DNA of 19,169 bases from CAYOKT01 sp964404605 (GCA_964404605.1 CAYOKT010000055.1:1-19169); one strand, 5' to 3'; counted from the stretch's first letter, positions 1 through 7,661 are shown. Program-made: numbers and translations. The notes: generated by a model from the letters alone, not told the origin.

Positions 1-28
1 CTGCCGTCAAATCCGGCAGGGCCACACG
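1..28. repeat. Hairpin-bearing dispersed repeat, copy 1 (likely minus-strand terminator remnant)
   Basis: The sequence CTGCCG-TCAAATC-CGGCAG forms a hairpin (arms 1-6 and 14-19) followed by GGCCACACG. The same 28 bases recur at 14986-15013 with one mismatch (27/28). Both copies lie downstream of the last gene of a minus-strand operon, here the PlsC-like gene ending at 163. The copy at 14984-15006 has a full 8-bp stem and a T-rich tail on the minus strand. This copy is cut by the window edge, so its tail cannot be seen. It may be a terminator, a mobile palindromic repeat, or both. Confidence 0.6.
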
Positions 29-55
29 ATGTTCGTCACGGAAACCCATATGAAA

Positions 56-112
56 CCCGGGACACCCGCCTTCGCCTGTGGCTATGGCGTGGTAATAGTC
101 CCGGGCCACCCT
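56..112. repeat. Palindromic intergenic repeat element, copy A
   Basis: CCCGGGAC at 56-63 is the exact reverse complement of GTCCCGGG at 98-105, enclosing a 34-base interior, and is followed by CCACCC. The interior stretch 65-92 matches 17580-17607 at 27 of 28 positions. The outer motif GTCCCGGGCCACC recurs at 18996-19008 and 19123-19135, and a relaxed version lies at 14857-14900. It occupies the space beyond the PlsC-like gene, where no coding sequence is supported. It resembles REP/BIME-type extragenic palindromes, but no mobilising transposase is visible here. Confidence 0.6.
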
Positions 113-162
113 TCCGCCCGCGGGGAAGGCACAACCGCGGCGGTACCGGAACCCCGGTCCAC

Positions 163-1089
163 TCAAGACTTGATGGAATCCCGCTGGTGTTCGGCTTTTT
201 CCGGCCGGTTCCCGGACGGCGGTTTCCCGTTCGTGCCATCCTGCTCGGCGGGAGCTTCATGAACGGAGGAAGCGGGCCGGGGCGTGGTGCTATATCCCTT
301 CGCATGGAGCTCTTCGCGGAGGGCGCGAATCCCGTCGATCATCCGGTCCGCGATGCGCTGGTAGGTTTCCCGGCTCTCCTTCTCGGCGTACAGGTCCCCC
401 ATGTCGACCGGCTCGCCGACGATCACGCTCATCTTTTTACCGGTCTGCAACCAGTGCCGGCCGATGGGGAGGATCTCCTGGGTCCCCTCATGGTAGCAGG
501 GAATGACCTTCGCCTTCGACTGGTAGGCGATGCGGCCGACACCGACCTGGCCGCGGTTGATGTCTCCCGTGCGGGAACGGGTGCCCTCCGGGAAAATGTG
601 AATCGTATAGCCGTTCTCCAGCAGCTCTTTCAGGCGGGTCATTCCGGGCTGGAAGACGCCATGACCTCGTGTCAGGGGGACGCAGCGGGCTTTCTTCATC
701 ATCCAGGTGAAGATGGGGCCGAGGAAAAAGTTCTTCTCCTCCGGGGCATGCCAGGGGAGGTAGCGCGGATGCCAGATGGCCCAGGGGAAAAACAGCAGAG
801 GGTCGAGAAAGGCATCGTCGAACATCGTAAGATGATTGGAAACAAGCAAATACGGGGGCTTAATGTGGCGCAACCGGTCCCTGTGGAGAATCCTCACCCT
901 GTTGAACAGGCGGAGGAAGGTGACCATCGGCAAGCCGATCAGGAACACCTGGACGAACCATGAGAGGAAGGAGTTGATCGGCCCCCTTGTCCAGGAACGC
1001 ATCTCATCGAGGCGTTCCTGCACCTCCTCGGGAGTCCGCGGCGCGGGCGGCCGCTTCCCAAGTCCTTTGAGTTTATCGAACTTGAACAT
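163..1089 (-). CDS. 1-acyl-sn-glycerol-3-phosphate acyltransferase family protein (PlsC-like)
   Basis: This is a predicted 308-aa membrane-associated acyltransferase of the PlsC family, which transfers acyl chains to lysophosphatidic acid or a related lysophospholipid. The catalytic motif H-x4-D is clear (H86, D91 within SNHLTMFDD). The phosphate-binding motif FPEGTRSRTG is at 166-175 and a VIP motif follows at about 195. A hydrophobic segment at about 42-60 could anchor it in the inner membrane. The last 35 or so residues are polar, low-complexity and unlike the family core. I chose the ATG at 1089; an in-frame GTG at 1113 would add 8 residues but places the start inside a hairpin. It is the last gene of a four-gene minus-strand operon. 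The exact acceptor cannot be read from the sequence, so PlsC proper is only one possibility. Confidence 0.88.
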   Translation of the reverse strand: MFKFDKLKGLGKRPPAPRTPEEVQERLDEMRSWTRGPINSFLSWFVQVFLIGLPMVTFLRLFNRVRILHRDRLRHIKPPYLLVSNHLTMFDDAFLDPLLFFPWAIWHPRYLPWHAPEEKNFFLGPIFTWMMKKARCVPLTRGHGVFQPGMTRLKELLENGYTIHIFPEGTRSRTGDINRGQVGVGRIAYQSKAKVIPCYHEGTQEILPIGRHWLQTGKKMSVIVGEPVDMGDLYAEKESRETYQRIADRMIDGIRALREELHAKGYSTTPRPASSVHEAPAEQDGTNGKPPSGNRPEKAEHQRDSIKS

Positions 1090-1106
1090 GCTCTCTGTCC
1101 CACCGT

Positions 1107-1136
1107 GTTTCACCGCGTACTATCGCGTGGTGAAAC
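1107..1136 (-). promoter_or_regulatory. Intercistronic hairpin between the SpoIID-like and PlsC-like genes
   Basis: GTTTCACC at 1107-1114 pairs perfectly with GGTGAAAC at 1129-1136. The stem continues across a short bulge through GCG/CGC, with a small loop around TACTAT. It lies in the 57-bp gap between two minus-strand genes that are otherwise tightly packed. No U-tract follows it on the minus strand, so it looks more like a partial terminator, an RNA-processing site or an mRNA-stabilising hairpin than a strong intrinsic terminator. Confidence 0.5.
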
Positions 1137-1146
1137 GATGCTCTTC

Positions 1147-2751
1147 TTACTCGTTCATATGCCCGAAAACCAGGCGGGTTCCCGGGTAGTAATGCGCGAG
1201 CAGCCTCTCCCAGCTCCATCCCCGCGCGGCCAGCGCCGCCGCCCCCAACTGGCACAGGCCCACGCCATGGCCCCAGCCGATTCCCTCGAGGTGAAACTCA
1301 TCACCGGTATCATTCACGATGAAGGCACTGCTCGGCAGGTGGCTCGGAGAAAGAAGACGTCGAATCCGCAGCTCTTTGCCAACCGTCACACTGCCTTTTT
1401 TCCCCACGATGCGGAGGTGGATGACACGGCCCGATGAACCCCTCTCGAGCGGCTGAAGCGCCGTAATATAACCAAGCTCGCGCCCGATGCGAGTGTTGAT
1501 CAGCCCGCGAAGTTCTTCCCGCGAGAGGGAGACTCTCCAGCGGAAAAGAGCTTCCATTTCCCCGCTGGAGGCGGGGTAGCGCACGGCTTTCGGGTTGCAG
1601 GCGGCCCAGAGAGGCGGAGACTCGAGCCGCTCCCGCAGCGTCTCATCGCCGGCCACCCAAAGGTCCTCGACCGATGCGCCGGGCGCCCCGTCGAGCGGTC
1701 CGCAGACCACGGGGCGGAGACAGGGCGGGTTCCACCCCTCCCAGGCGGAGGAATACGCCTCGGTCACCCCGCCGCAGCTCTTCGCGTACCGGGCATCCGC
1801 CACGCGGCCGCCATGGACGAGGAGCGCACCCCGGGAGGCCTCGAGCGCCCGCCGGGCGAGATCGCTCTCCCGCGACGCCCCGCGGTAGCACTGGCAATGG
1901 TCATCATGGCAGAGGTCGAACGCCTCGCCGTAGTGGTGCCGGCCCCGGGTCGCGAGGACGGTGGACCGGGCCGCCACCGCCTGCGCGGTGAGCGCATCGA
2001 GGGGCCAATCCTCCCGCATCTCGCTGCCGAGAAGCGAGGCGAGATACTCCTCGATGGGCAGCTCGTTGACCGCGGTGAGAGTATCACCGTCCGGCAGGAG
2101 TTCGAGCACCCCGCGAAACGACAGCGTCTCGAGGTGGTCCCAGTGGAACTCGATGCCGATGCGCACCTCTGCGAGGGTGAAGCACGCATCCGGGCCGGGC
2201 GGAACCAGGCGCGCCGCGCCGACGACGGAGAAGGTCTCCCCCCCTTCACGCTCCAGCCGCAGTCCGCCGCCCGAGGGTGGGGTGCGCCGGATCGGGTCGA
2301 AGTAGAGATGCTGGTCCGGGTAGGCGGCGAGGCCGAACTCCCGGCCGTGAGGCGCGAGCATGTCCCGCGCCCGCTCCTCCGCCGAGGCGGGGTCCTCCTC
2401 ATCACCCAGCACCACGGCCCAGACGCGGGTTTCGTACTCCTCGCCCCCCCAGCGGGCCGGGCGGCCCAGGGGGACCACCTCCGCCTCCAGGCCCGCCTCG
2501 GCCATCGACAGGGCGAGCCGTTCCGCCTCCTCCCTGCTCAAGAACGTATCGACCTTCGCCCCCCAACGGGGAGCGGCGCCCGGGTGTTCCACGACGGCCC
2601 GGTATCGCCCCGGTGGGAGAGTCCGCGTCCCGGAAGGCAAACCCGAAGCAAGGTGATACCTTGACGCGAGCTCGAACCGCAGCTCGGGCCGGCGGACGGC
2701 GATTCCCACCCGGACGGTTTCGCCGCCCGAAGCGGCGCTTTCCGCTGCCAT
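1147..2751 (-). CDS. SpoIID/LytB domain-containing protein
   Basis: This 534-aa protein has a C-terminal SpoIID/LytB domain, a family that includes lytic transglycosylases acting on denuded (stem-peptide-free) peptidoglycan and LytB-type amidase enhancers. Family landmarks are visible. GSEM with the candidate catalytic Glu244 is followed by LDALTAQAVAARS. Cysteines at 281, 286 and 288 sit in a CHDDHCQC cluster, and SCGG is at 326-329. The C-terminal GWGHGVGLCQLGA block starts at about 492. Residues about 60-97 resemble a SPOR-like peptidoglycan-binding fold (SREEAERLA...GLEAEVVPLG), which is a weaker call. The ATG at 2751 lies only 3 bp after the CPBP stop codon, implying translational coupling. 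No signal peptide is seen at this start, which is odd for an enzyme acting on peptidoglycan. A sporulation role is not implied. Confidence 0.9.
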   Translation of the reverse strand: MAAESAASGGETVRVGIAVRRPELRFELASRYHLASGLPSGTRTLPPGRYRAVVEHPGAAPRWGAKVDTFLSREEAERLALSMAEAGLEAEVVPLGRPARWGGEEYETRVWAVVLGDEEDPASAEERARDMLAPHGREFGLAAYPDQHLYFDPIRRTPPSGGGLRLEREGGETFSVVGAARLVPPGPDACFTLAEVRIGIEFHWDHLETLSFRGVLELLPDGDTLTAVNELPIEEYLASLLGSEMREDWPLDALTAQAVAARSTVLATRGRHHYGEAFDLCHDDHCQCYRGASRESDLARRALEASRGALLVHGGRVADARYAKSCGGVTEAYSSAWEGWNPPCLRPVVCGPLDGAPGASVEDLWVAGDETLRERLESPPLWAACNPKAVRYPASSGEMEALFRWRVSLSREELRGLINTRIGRELGYITALQPLERGSSGRVIHLRIVGKKGSVTVGKELRIRRLLSPSHLPSSAFIVNDTGDEFHLEGIGWGHGVGLCQLGAAALAARGWSWERLLAHYYPGTRLVFGHMNE

Positions 2752-2754
2752 CGT

Positions 2755-3711
2755 TCAGACGGTGAGGTTGATGTTCGCGCCGCTGTCGCCCGAGGGGCCG
2801 TGTCCCCCGAGACCGATCTGTTCCGCCGAACGGAAGAAGGCGCGCAAGGCGACGATCAGCACGACCAGCGCGAGCAGCAGCCACCAGGGGGCTACATGGC
2901 CGGAGAGAGCATACCAGGAGGGGTCTTCGCTGCCGCTGTTGGCCGCGATCAGGCCGATCCCGTTGTTCGTTCCGTGCACGACCACGGCGGGCCAGATGGA
3001 TTCCGTCCGCCATGCCATCGCACCGATCACCGTCGCCATGAGGAGGATCGGGATGAGCCAGAAGATGTTGAAGTGGTAGGCCGCGAACAGGGCGCTGGCC
3101 GCGAGCACGCCGGAGGTCACACCCCGCTTCGATTCGAAATATCGTTGAAAGAAGCCGCGGAAGAGCGCCTCCTCGACGACCGGCGCGACGAGAATCACGG
3201 TCAGACCGATGGTGAGGAGGTCGAACATCCCGTGCAGGCGGAGGGCGTCGCGCAGGCCCTGCACCTGCTCCTCGGGCATCGGCAACACCAGGTCCACGAT
3301 GCGGGTCAGTTCGTCGCCGAGGACCGCGATGCAGCCCCCGATAACGACGGCATAGCCGAGAAAGGAAAAGGGGATAATATGCAGCCGCAGGTGTTTCCGC
3401 ATCGAGAAGCCGCGCTTGCGGAGGTACAGCCAGACAGGAAGGATGAGGGACGCCTGGACGAGGAGGGTCAGCACTTTCATGGAGTCGGGGAAGCCGTTCA
3501 TCCCGCCGGTGGCGAGCTTGGTGATCGCGTCCTTGTCCGGCTGGATGCCGGCGCGCCCCAGCTCCCACAACCCCACCGCGGCGATCACCATGTAACCGGC
3601 GAAGAGGATCGACAAGGTCATGAGAATCACTCGGATCACATCCCAACCGCTGATCTCATCACTTCGCGGTGTGGGAGGAGGCGCACCGTTCTCGGGGTCG
3701 AGGGGGGGCAT
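2755..3711 (-). CDS. CPBP family intramembrane glutamic endopeptidase (CAAX/Abi type)
   Basis: This 318-aa polytopic membrane protein belongs to the CPBP (CAAX protease and bacteriocin-processing) family. The three signature motifs are in order: EEALFRG (E180, E181, R185), the histidine in FAAYHFN (H213), and HGTNN (H246, N249/N250). Several hydrophobic helices precede and surround them (about 26-48, 82-97, 112-131, 164-179, 200-231), with a final one at about 273-292. Family members cleave prenylated or peptide substrates within the membrane; the substrate here is unknown. GGAG lies just before the ATG at 3711. The gene starts 12 bp after the TrmH-family stop codon and ends 3 bp before the SpoIID start, so it is the second gene of the operon. 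Confidence 0.9.
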   Translation of the reverse strand: MPPLDPENGAPPPTPRSDEISGWDVIRVILMTLSILFAGYMVIAAVGLWELGRAGIQPDKDAITKLATGGMNGFPDSMKVLTLLVQASLILPVWLYLRKRGFSMRKHLRLHIIPFSFLGYAVVIGGCIAVLGDELTRIVDLVLPMPEEQVQGLRDALRLHGMFDLLTIGLTVILVAPVVEEALFRGFFQRYFESKRGVTSGVLAASALFAAYHFNIFWLIPILLMATVIGAMAWRTESIWPAVVVHGTNNGIGLIAANSGSEDPSWYALSGHVAPWWLLLALVVLIVALRAFFRSAEQIGLGGHGPSGDSGANINLTV

Positions 3712-3723
3712 GTGTTCTCCGGG

Positions 3724-4500
3724 TCAGGGGCGAAGGAGACGGTCCAGCAGGACGACACCGGCCATCGCAACGTTGAGGGAATCTATCGGTCCCCGGCGGG
3801 GAATCGCAAGGCGGATATCCGCCAGCGACACAAGCTCCCCGGAAAGACCGTGCGGTTCGCTGCCGAGGAGGAGGACGGCGCGCCCGCCCGCCGGAAGCGG
3901 CCTGGGCTCCTCCCCCCCATCGACCGTGGCGGCGAAGACCACGGCTCCCTGCTCCCTGGCGCGGCGGACCCATTCGGGCAGCGCGACATGCGCAGCGATC
4001 CGCAGGTGAAGATGGGCGCTCATCGCCGCGCGCAACACCTTCGGGTTGTAGCGTTCGGCGCACCCCTCGCCGAGCCGGACCTCGCGCAGGCCGTAGAACG
4101 CCGCCGCGCGGAGCAGGGTGCCGACGTTTCCCGGGTCGCCGACCCGGTCGAGGGCGAGGGTCAGCCCCTCGGCCACCTCCTCACCGGCCGGTTCCTCCTC
4201 CTCGCGGAGGACGGCGATCACCGGGGGCGGGGTGGTGAGACCGCTGATGCGCTTCAGGTCCGCCTCGCCGACTTCCTGCAGTGGGATGCCGCGCCGCCGG
4301 AGCTCCGCGAGTAACTCCCCCGCCGCCTTCTGTTTCCCGGCGCGCGAATCATGCACCACGCCGAGTATTCCGGCTCCCAGCCTCGCGGCATCCCAGACCG
4401 AGGCGACCCCCTCGAGCAGGTAGAGCCCGGCCTGCTTCCGGTATTTCTTCTTCGCCAGTTTCTGCAGCGTCGCCCGTCCGATGGGCCAGTGGTTCTCCAT
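3724..4500 (-). CDS. TrmH/SpoU family RNA 2'-O-methyltransferase
   Basis: This 258-aa predicted SAM-dependent RNA ribose 2'-O-methyltransferase of the SPOUT (knotted) superfamily modifies rRNA or tRNA. All three SpoU motifs are visible: DRVGDPGNVGTLLR at 118-131, LLLGSEPHGLS at 210-220, and IPRRGPIDSLNVAMAGVVLL at 233-252. The substrate-binding N-terminal domain has the usual KKYRKQAGLYLLEG start. The ATG at 4500 is preceded by GGGGAGAATC, a good ribosome-binding site. The reading frame stays open far upstream, to 5265, but that is antisense to the DUF92 gene and has no family similarity. It is the first gene of the minus-strand operon and is transcribed away from the DUF92 gene. The target nucleotide cannot be assigned, since RlmB, TrmH and TsnR-type members share these motifs. 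Confidence 0.92.
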   Translation of the reverse strand: MENHWPIGRATLQKLAKKKYRKQAGLYLLEGVASVWDAARLGAGILGVVHDSRAGKQKAAGELLAELRRRGIPLQEVGEADLKRISGLTTPPPVIAVLREEEEPAGEEVAEGLTLALDRVGDPGNVGTLLRAAAFYGLREVRLGEGCAERYNPKVLRAAMSAHLHLRIAAHVALPEWVRRAREQGAVVFAATVDGGEEPRPLPAGGRAVLLLGSEPHGLSGELVSLADIRLAIPRRGPIDSLNVAMAGVVLLDRLLRP

Positions 4501-4549
4501 GATTCTCCCCGCCGCCGCCGGCAATCCACCGGGATTTCCAGCCACGTCG

Positions 4550-4578
4550 AAGATACGCAGGGTGCACCTCCCGCCCAA
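4550..4578 (-). promoter_or_regulatory. Possible promoter for the TrmH-CPBP-SpoIID-PlsC operon
   Basis: Read on the minus strand, TTGGGC (rc of 4573-4578) is separated by 17 bp from TATCTT (rc of 4550-4555), about 50 bp upstream of the ATG at 4500. The -35 match to the sigma-70 consensus is weak and the -10 match is 4 of 6. Support comes mainly from the exact 17-bp spacing and the position in a divergent intergenic region. Confidence 0.28.
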
Positions 4579-4627
4579 CTCGGATGTACCTCCTTGGACG
4601 GAAGAACCATCCGCGATTCTTCCGCCG

Positions 4628-4656
4628 TTGACCCGCGCCCGATGGAAGCGTATGTT
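4628..4656 (+). promoter_or_regulatory. Likely sigma-70-type promoter for the plus-strand gene series
   Basis: TTGACC at 4628-4633 (5/6 to TTGACA) is followed by a 17-bp spacer and TATGTT at 4651-4656 (4/6 to TATAAT). Transcription would start near 4663 and leave a short leader before the GTG at 4700. It is the best promoter-like pair I found in the 199-bp divergent region. Confidence 0.42.
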
Positions 4657-4682
4657 CCGCCCATCCGCCGGAATGCTCCGAA

Positions 4683-4690
4683 GAGGAGGA
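4683..4690 (+). promoter_or_regulatory. Ribosome-binding site deciding the DUF92 start
   Basis: AGAGGAGGA is a near-perfect Shine-Dalgarno sequence 9-10 bases upstream of the GTG at 4700. It favours that GTG over in-frame ATG codons further upstream, which would place this motif inside the coding region. Confidence 0.7.
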
Positions 4691-4699
4691 ACGCACCGC

Positions 4700-5464
4700 G
4701 TGAACGCGACCAACGCCGCCTTGCTTCTCGCGGGATGTGCGACCGGCGTGTTTCTCCTCGCGCGCTTCCGGCTGTTGACGTTCGCGGGAGCCGTCCTCGC
4801 GGGGGTGATGGCCCTTCTCCTCGCGGCGGCGGGAGGGTTCGGGTGGCTTGCGCCGGCCCTGGCGTTCCTCCTGCCGGCGAGCCTGTGGACCCGCTGGCCG
4901 GGCGGCTCGCGGCGGACGGACTTGACGCGCACAGTTTCACAGGTGCTGGCCAACGGCGGCGTGGCGGTCCTCGCGGCGGTGATCGCGGTTCTCTTCCGGG
5001 ATCCGGAGTTGGGCGGCCTCCTGCTCAGCGGGGCGTTCGCCGCCGCGGCGGCGGACACGTGGTCCACGGAATGGGGCCGCGCCTTCGGCGGAGCGCCGCT
5101 CTCCCTGCGGACCTTCCGCCGGGTGGAGAGCGGGAGATCGGGCGCGATCAGCGCGGCCGGCCTGCTGGCCTCCCTCGCGGGGGGCGCCTCCGTGGCGATC
5201 GCCGCCGGGCTGGCCGGGGTGGTCGACAGCGGACGGATATACGCCATCCTCTGGGCCGGGGTCATCGGCGGCTTCGCCGACAGCCTCGCGGGCGCATGGG
5301 TGCAGGGGATTTGGCGTTCGGCGGAGGGCCGGTTTCATGAAACGCCACGGGACGCCGGACCGGGGGCGACGCTCGTGCGCGGCGCCGCCTGGATACGAAA
5401 CGATGCGGTCAATGCCTTCGCCACGGTCGTCGGAGCATCGGCCGCCTGCATTCTCTCGGGGTAA
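4700..5464 (+). CDS. DUF92 family integral membrane protein
   Basis: This 254-aa very hydrophobic protein has about seven predicted membrane segments. It carries DUF92 (TIGR00297/TMEM19-like) features: a small-residue-rich block followed by AADTWSTEWGRAFGG, then FRRVESGRSGAISAAGLLAS, and later GGFADSLAGAWVQG. The plant relative VTE6 is a phytyl-phosphate kinase, so a lipid or polyprenyl phosphate kinase role is conceivable. Bacterial members are mostly uncharacterised and I do not assign a reaction. The GTG start is chosen from the strong upstream Shine-Dalgarno. The stop at 5462-5464 is 18 bp before the next ATG, which has its own AGGAGGG, so the two genes are probably co-transcribed. Confidence 0.85.
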   Translation: MNATNAALLLAGCATGVFLLARFRLLTFAGAVLAGVMALLLAAAGGFGWLAPALAFLLPASLWTRWPGGSRRTDLTRTVSQVLANGGVAVLAAVIAVLFRDPELGGLLLSGAFAAAAADTWSTEWGRAFGGAPLSLRTFRRVESGRSGAISAAGLLASLAGGASVAIAAGLAGVVDSGRIYAILWAGVIGGFADSLAGAWVQGIWRSAEGRFHETPRDAGPGATLVRGAAWIRNDAVNAFATVVGASAACILSG

Positions 5465-5482
5465 CCCCGAAGGAGGGTAAAC

Positions 5483-7642
5483 ATGGGACGCTCGTCGAAC
5501 GGCGCAACCGCCGTTCTCCTCGGCCTGTTCCTCGTCCTCGCCTCATCCGGCTGTTCGGGGCGCGGCGCCGCGCCACCCGCCCACGTGGACAGGGTGCAAC
5601 TGTCCCTCAGCCTCGAGCCCGAGACCCACATCCTCGACGGGGCGGCGAAGCTCGAGGTCGCCGGTTCGATTCCCGACACCCTGTACCTGGTGCTCCACCG
5701 CGACCTGAAGGTCCGCGCCCTCGCGGTGACCGATGTCCAGGGTGCAAACCTCCAGCGCGTGGGCGAGGGCGCCGCGATCGCCGACCGCTTGAAACGTCTT
5801 GGGGAGACGGTCGAGAAGGACTCGGACGTCGAGCATCTCGCCCTCTACGCCCTCTCCCTTCCGGCTCCCCGCGACAGCTTGGAGTTCGAGCTCTCCTATC
5901 GCGGAGTCGTCTATGACAGCGTCCGGATCCCTTCCTTCTCGCGGATGCAGATCGCGGACGAGACCTCCGGCCTGATCGACTCGCGCGGCGCCTTTCTCAC
6001 CCCGTGGACCGGGTACTACCCCCGCCTCGCGGGGGACGCCTCCCTGGCGCGTTTCACCACCACGGTGGAGGTGCCGCCGGAATGGGCGGCGATCGCCGAG
6101 GGGAACATCATCGAGCGGGGCGAGCGCACGGTCACCTTCGACAGCGCTCACCCCCTCGACGGCACCTACCTCGTCGCCGGCCCGTACGTGGTCACCAGCC
6201 GGCAGGCCGGCGATGTGGAGGTTTCCACCTACTTCTATCACGGCAGCGAGTCCCTCGCCCCGCGCTACCTCGCCGCGACCGCCGGGTATGTGACACGGTA
6301 CAGCGACCTGTTCGGCCCCTACGCTTTCGAGCGGTTCAGCGTGGTGGAGAATTGGTTTCCCACCGGGTACGGCATGCCGAGTTACACCCTGTTGGGCAGC
6401 CAGGTGATCCGCCTGCCCTTCATCATCGGCACCAGCCTCGGGCACGAGGTTTGTCACAACTGGTGGGGAAACGGGGTCCTCGTCGATTACAAGAGCGGAA
6501 ACTGGTGCGAGGGGCTTACCGTCTACTGCGCCGATTACCTCTACAAGACCGACAAGGGGCCGGAGGCCGCGCGAAGCTACCGGATGAACACCCTGCGGGA
6601 TTACGCCGACTATGTCGTCCGCGGTGACGAGAACGACATGGCGCTCCGCGACTTCACCGAGCGCACGACTCCCGGCACCCGGACCATCGGGTACGGCAAG
6701 GCGATGATGGTCTTTCACATGCTCCACAAGCGGGTGGGCGACGAGAAGTTCTGGGAGGGGCTGCGGACCCTGTACGGCCAGCGGAAATTCACCGTCACCG
6801 CCTGGAGTGACATCTTCGGCATTTTCAGCCGTATCGCGGGGGAGTCCTTCGGCTGGTACGAGCGCCAGTGGATCGACCGGGCAGGCGCGCCGCAACTGGT
6901 ACTCCAGCACCCCGAAGTGACCCGCCGCGGGGAGGAAAACATCGTCGAGTTCGACCTGTCCCAGGTCCAGGAGGGAGATCCGTACCGTCTCGACATCCCG
7001 GTGCGGGTGACCACCGTGGAGGGAGATACCATCGAACGGACCTTGCGCGACGTCCGTGGACGGATGTACCATGCGCGGATTCAAGTCCCGGGAACGCCGG
7101 ATCGCCTGGAAGTGGACCCCGGCTTCGACGTTTTCCGGGTCCTCGCTCCCGAGGAGGCGCCGGCGAGCCTCGCGGGCTTCTTCGGCGAGGACACGATCCT
7201 CGTGATCACCCCGGACACGGGGGAACCGATGGCCTCCGCCTATCGTTCCTTCGCCGAGGAACTCTTGCGGGGAAGAGTGGTGCAAACAATCGCCGGCAGC
7301 GAACTGGAAACGAGGGAAGCCACGGGTGGAGCGATGCTGTTCCTCGGTGAATTGCACGAGGGCGGGCACGAGGCGGGAGACCGCCTGACCATCGCGGGCG
7401 AATCCGTGGGTGGAACAGGCCTCGCGGGGGTCACCGCATGGCGGGATGAGACCGATCCGACGGTGACTCACCTGGCCGTCTGGGGCGAGTCTCCCGAAGC
7501 CTTGAAACCCCTTGGCGCGAAACTGCCGCACTACGGGAAATACAGTTACCTTGCCTTTTCTTCAGGGCAAAACATCCTGAAGGGGCAATGGAAGGTCACT
7601 TCATCGCCGTTGATGGTGGTACTGTCTCAAGGGACGAACTGA
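5483..7642 (+). CDS. M1 (gluzincin) family metallopeptidase-like lipoprotein, variant motifs
   Basis: This 719-aa protein resembles M1-family zinc aminopeptidases. The zinc site HEVCH (H321, E322, H325) is followed by NWWGN and the third ligand E343 in GNWCEGLT. A GYGKAMMVFHML block with Tyr404 matches the catalytic-tyrosine region. Two features differ from classical M1 enzymes. Seventeen rather than eighteen residues separate H325 from E343. The GxMEN substrate-binding motif is absent from its usual place just upstream of HExxH, where FPTGYGMPSYTLLG is found instead. The N-terminus is a hydrophobic signal ending in SSGC (Cys24), a non-ideal lipobox, suggesting a periplasmic or outer-membrane lipoprotein. 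About 160 C-terminal residues after the catalytic region form an extra domain I do not recognise. AGGAGGG precedes the ATG. It could be an endopeptidase-like relative rather than an aminopeptidase. Confidence 0.85.
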   Translation: MGRSSNGATAVLLGLFLVLASSGCSGRGAAPPAHVDRVQLSLSLEPETHILDGAAKLEVAGSIPDTLYLVLHRDLKVRALAVTDVQGANLQRVGEGAAIADRLKRLGETVEKDSDVEHLALYALSLPAPRDSLEFELSYRGVVYDSVRIPSFSRMQIADETSGLIDSRGAFLTPWTGYYPRLAGDASLARFTTTVEVPPEWAAIAEGNIIERGERTVTFDSAHPLDGTYLVAGPYVVTSRQAGDVEVSTYFYHGSESLAPRYLAATAGYVTRYSDLFGPYAFERFSVVENWFPTGYGMPSYTLLGSQVIRLPFIIGTSLGHEVCHNWWGNGVLVDYKSGNWCEGLTVYCADYLYKTDKGPEAARSYRMNTLRDYADYVVRGDENDMALRDFTERTTPGTRTIGYGKAMMVFHMLHKRVGDEKFWEGLRTLYGQRKFTVTAWSDIFGIFSRIAGESFGWYERQWIDRAGAPQLVLQHPEVTRRGEENIVEFDLSQVQEGDPYRLDIPVRVTTVEGDTIERTLRDVRGRMYHARIQVPGTPDRLEVDPGFDVFRVLAPEEAPASLAGFFGEDTILVITPDTGEPMASAYRSFAEELLRGRVVQTIAGSELETREATGGAMLFLGELHEGGHEAGDRLTIAGESVGGTGLAGVTAWRDETDPTVTHLAVWGESPEALKPLGAKLPHYGKYSYLAFSSGQNILKGQWKVTSSPLMVVLSQGTN

Positions 7643-7661
7643 ACGAAAGCGTTGGTGCCTG

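Noticed and set aside
1147..2751. Evidence that the organism forms endospores
   Set aside because: SpoIID/LytB domains are widespread in non-sporulating bacteria, and no other sporulation gene is in the window.
2277..2765. Pro/Arg-rich 162-aa plus-strand open frame
   Set aside because: It is a low-complexity shadow of the SpoIID-like gene.
4501..5265. N-terminal extension of the TrmH-family gene to a 513-aa fusion
   Set aside because: The extension is antisense to the DUF92 gene, low-complexity, and unlike any SPOUT N-terminal domain. The ATG at 4500 has a good ribosome-binding site.
5543..7531. 662-aa open frame on the minus strand opposite the M1-like gene
   Set aside because: High-GC codon bias opens antisense frames. 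The plus strand has clear zinc-peptidase motifs and a ribosome-binding site, while this frame shows no recognisable domain.
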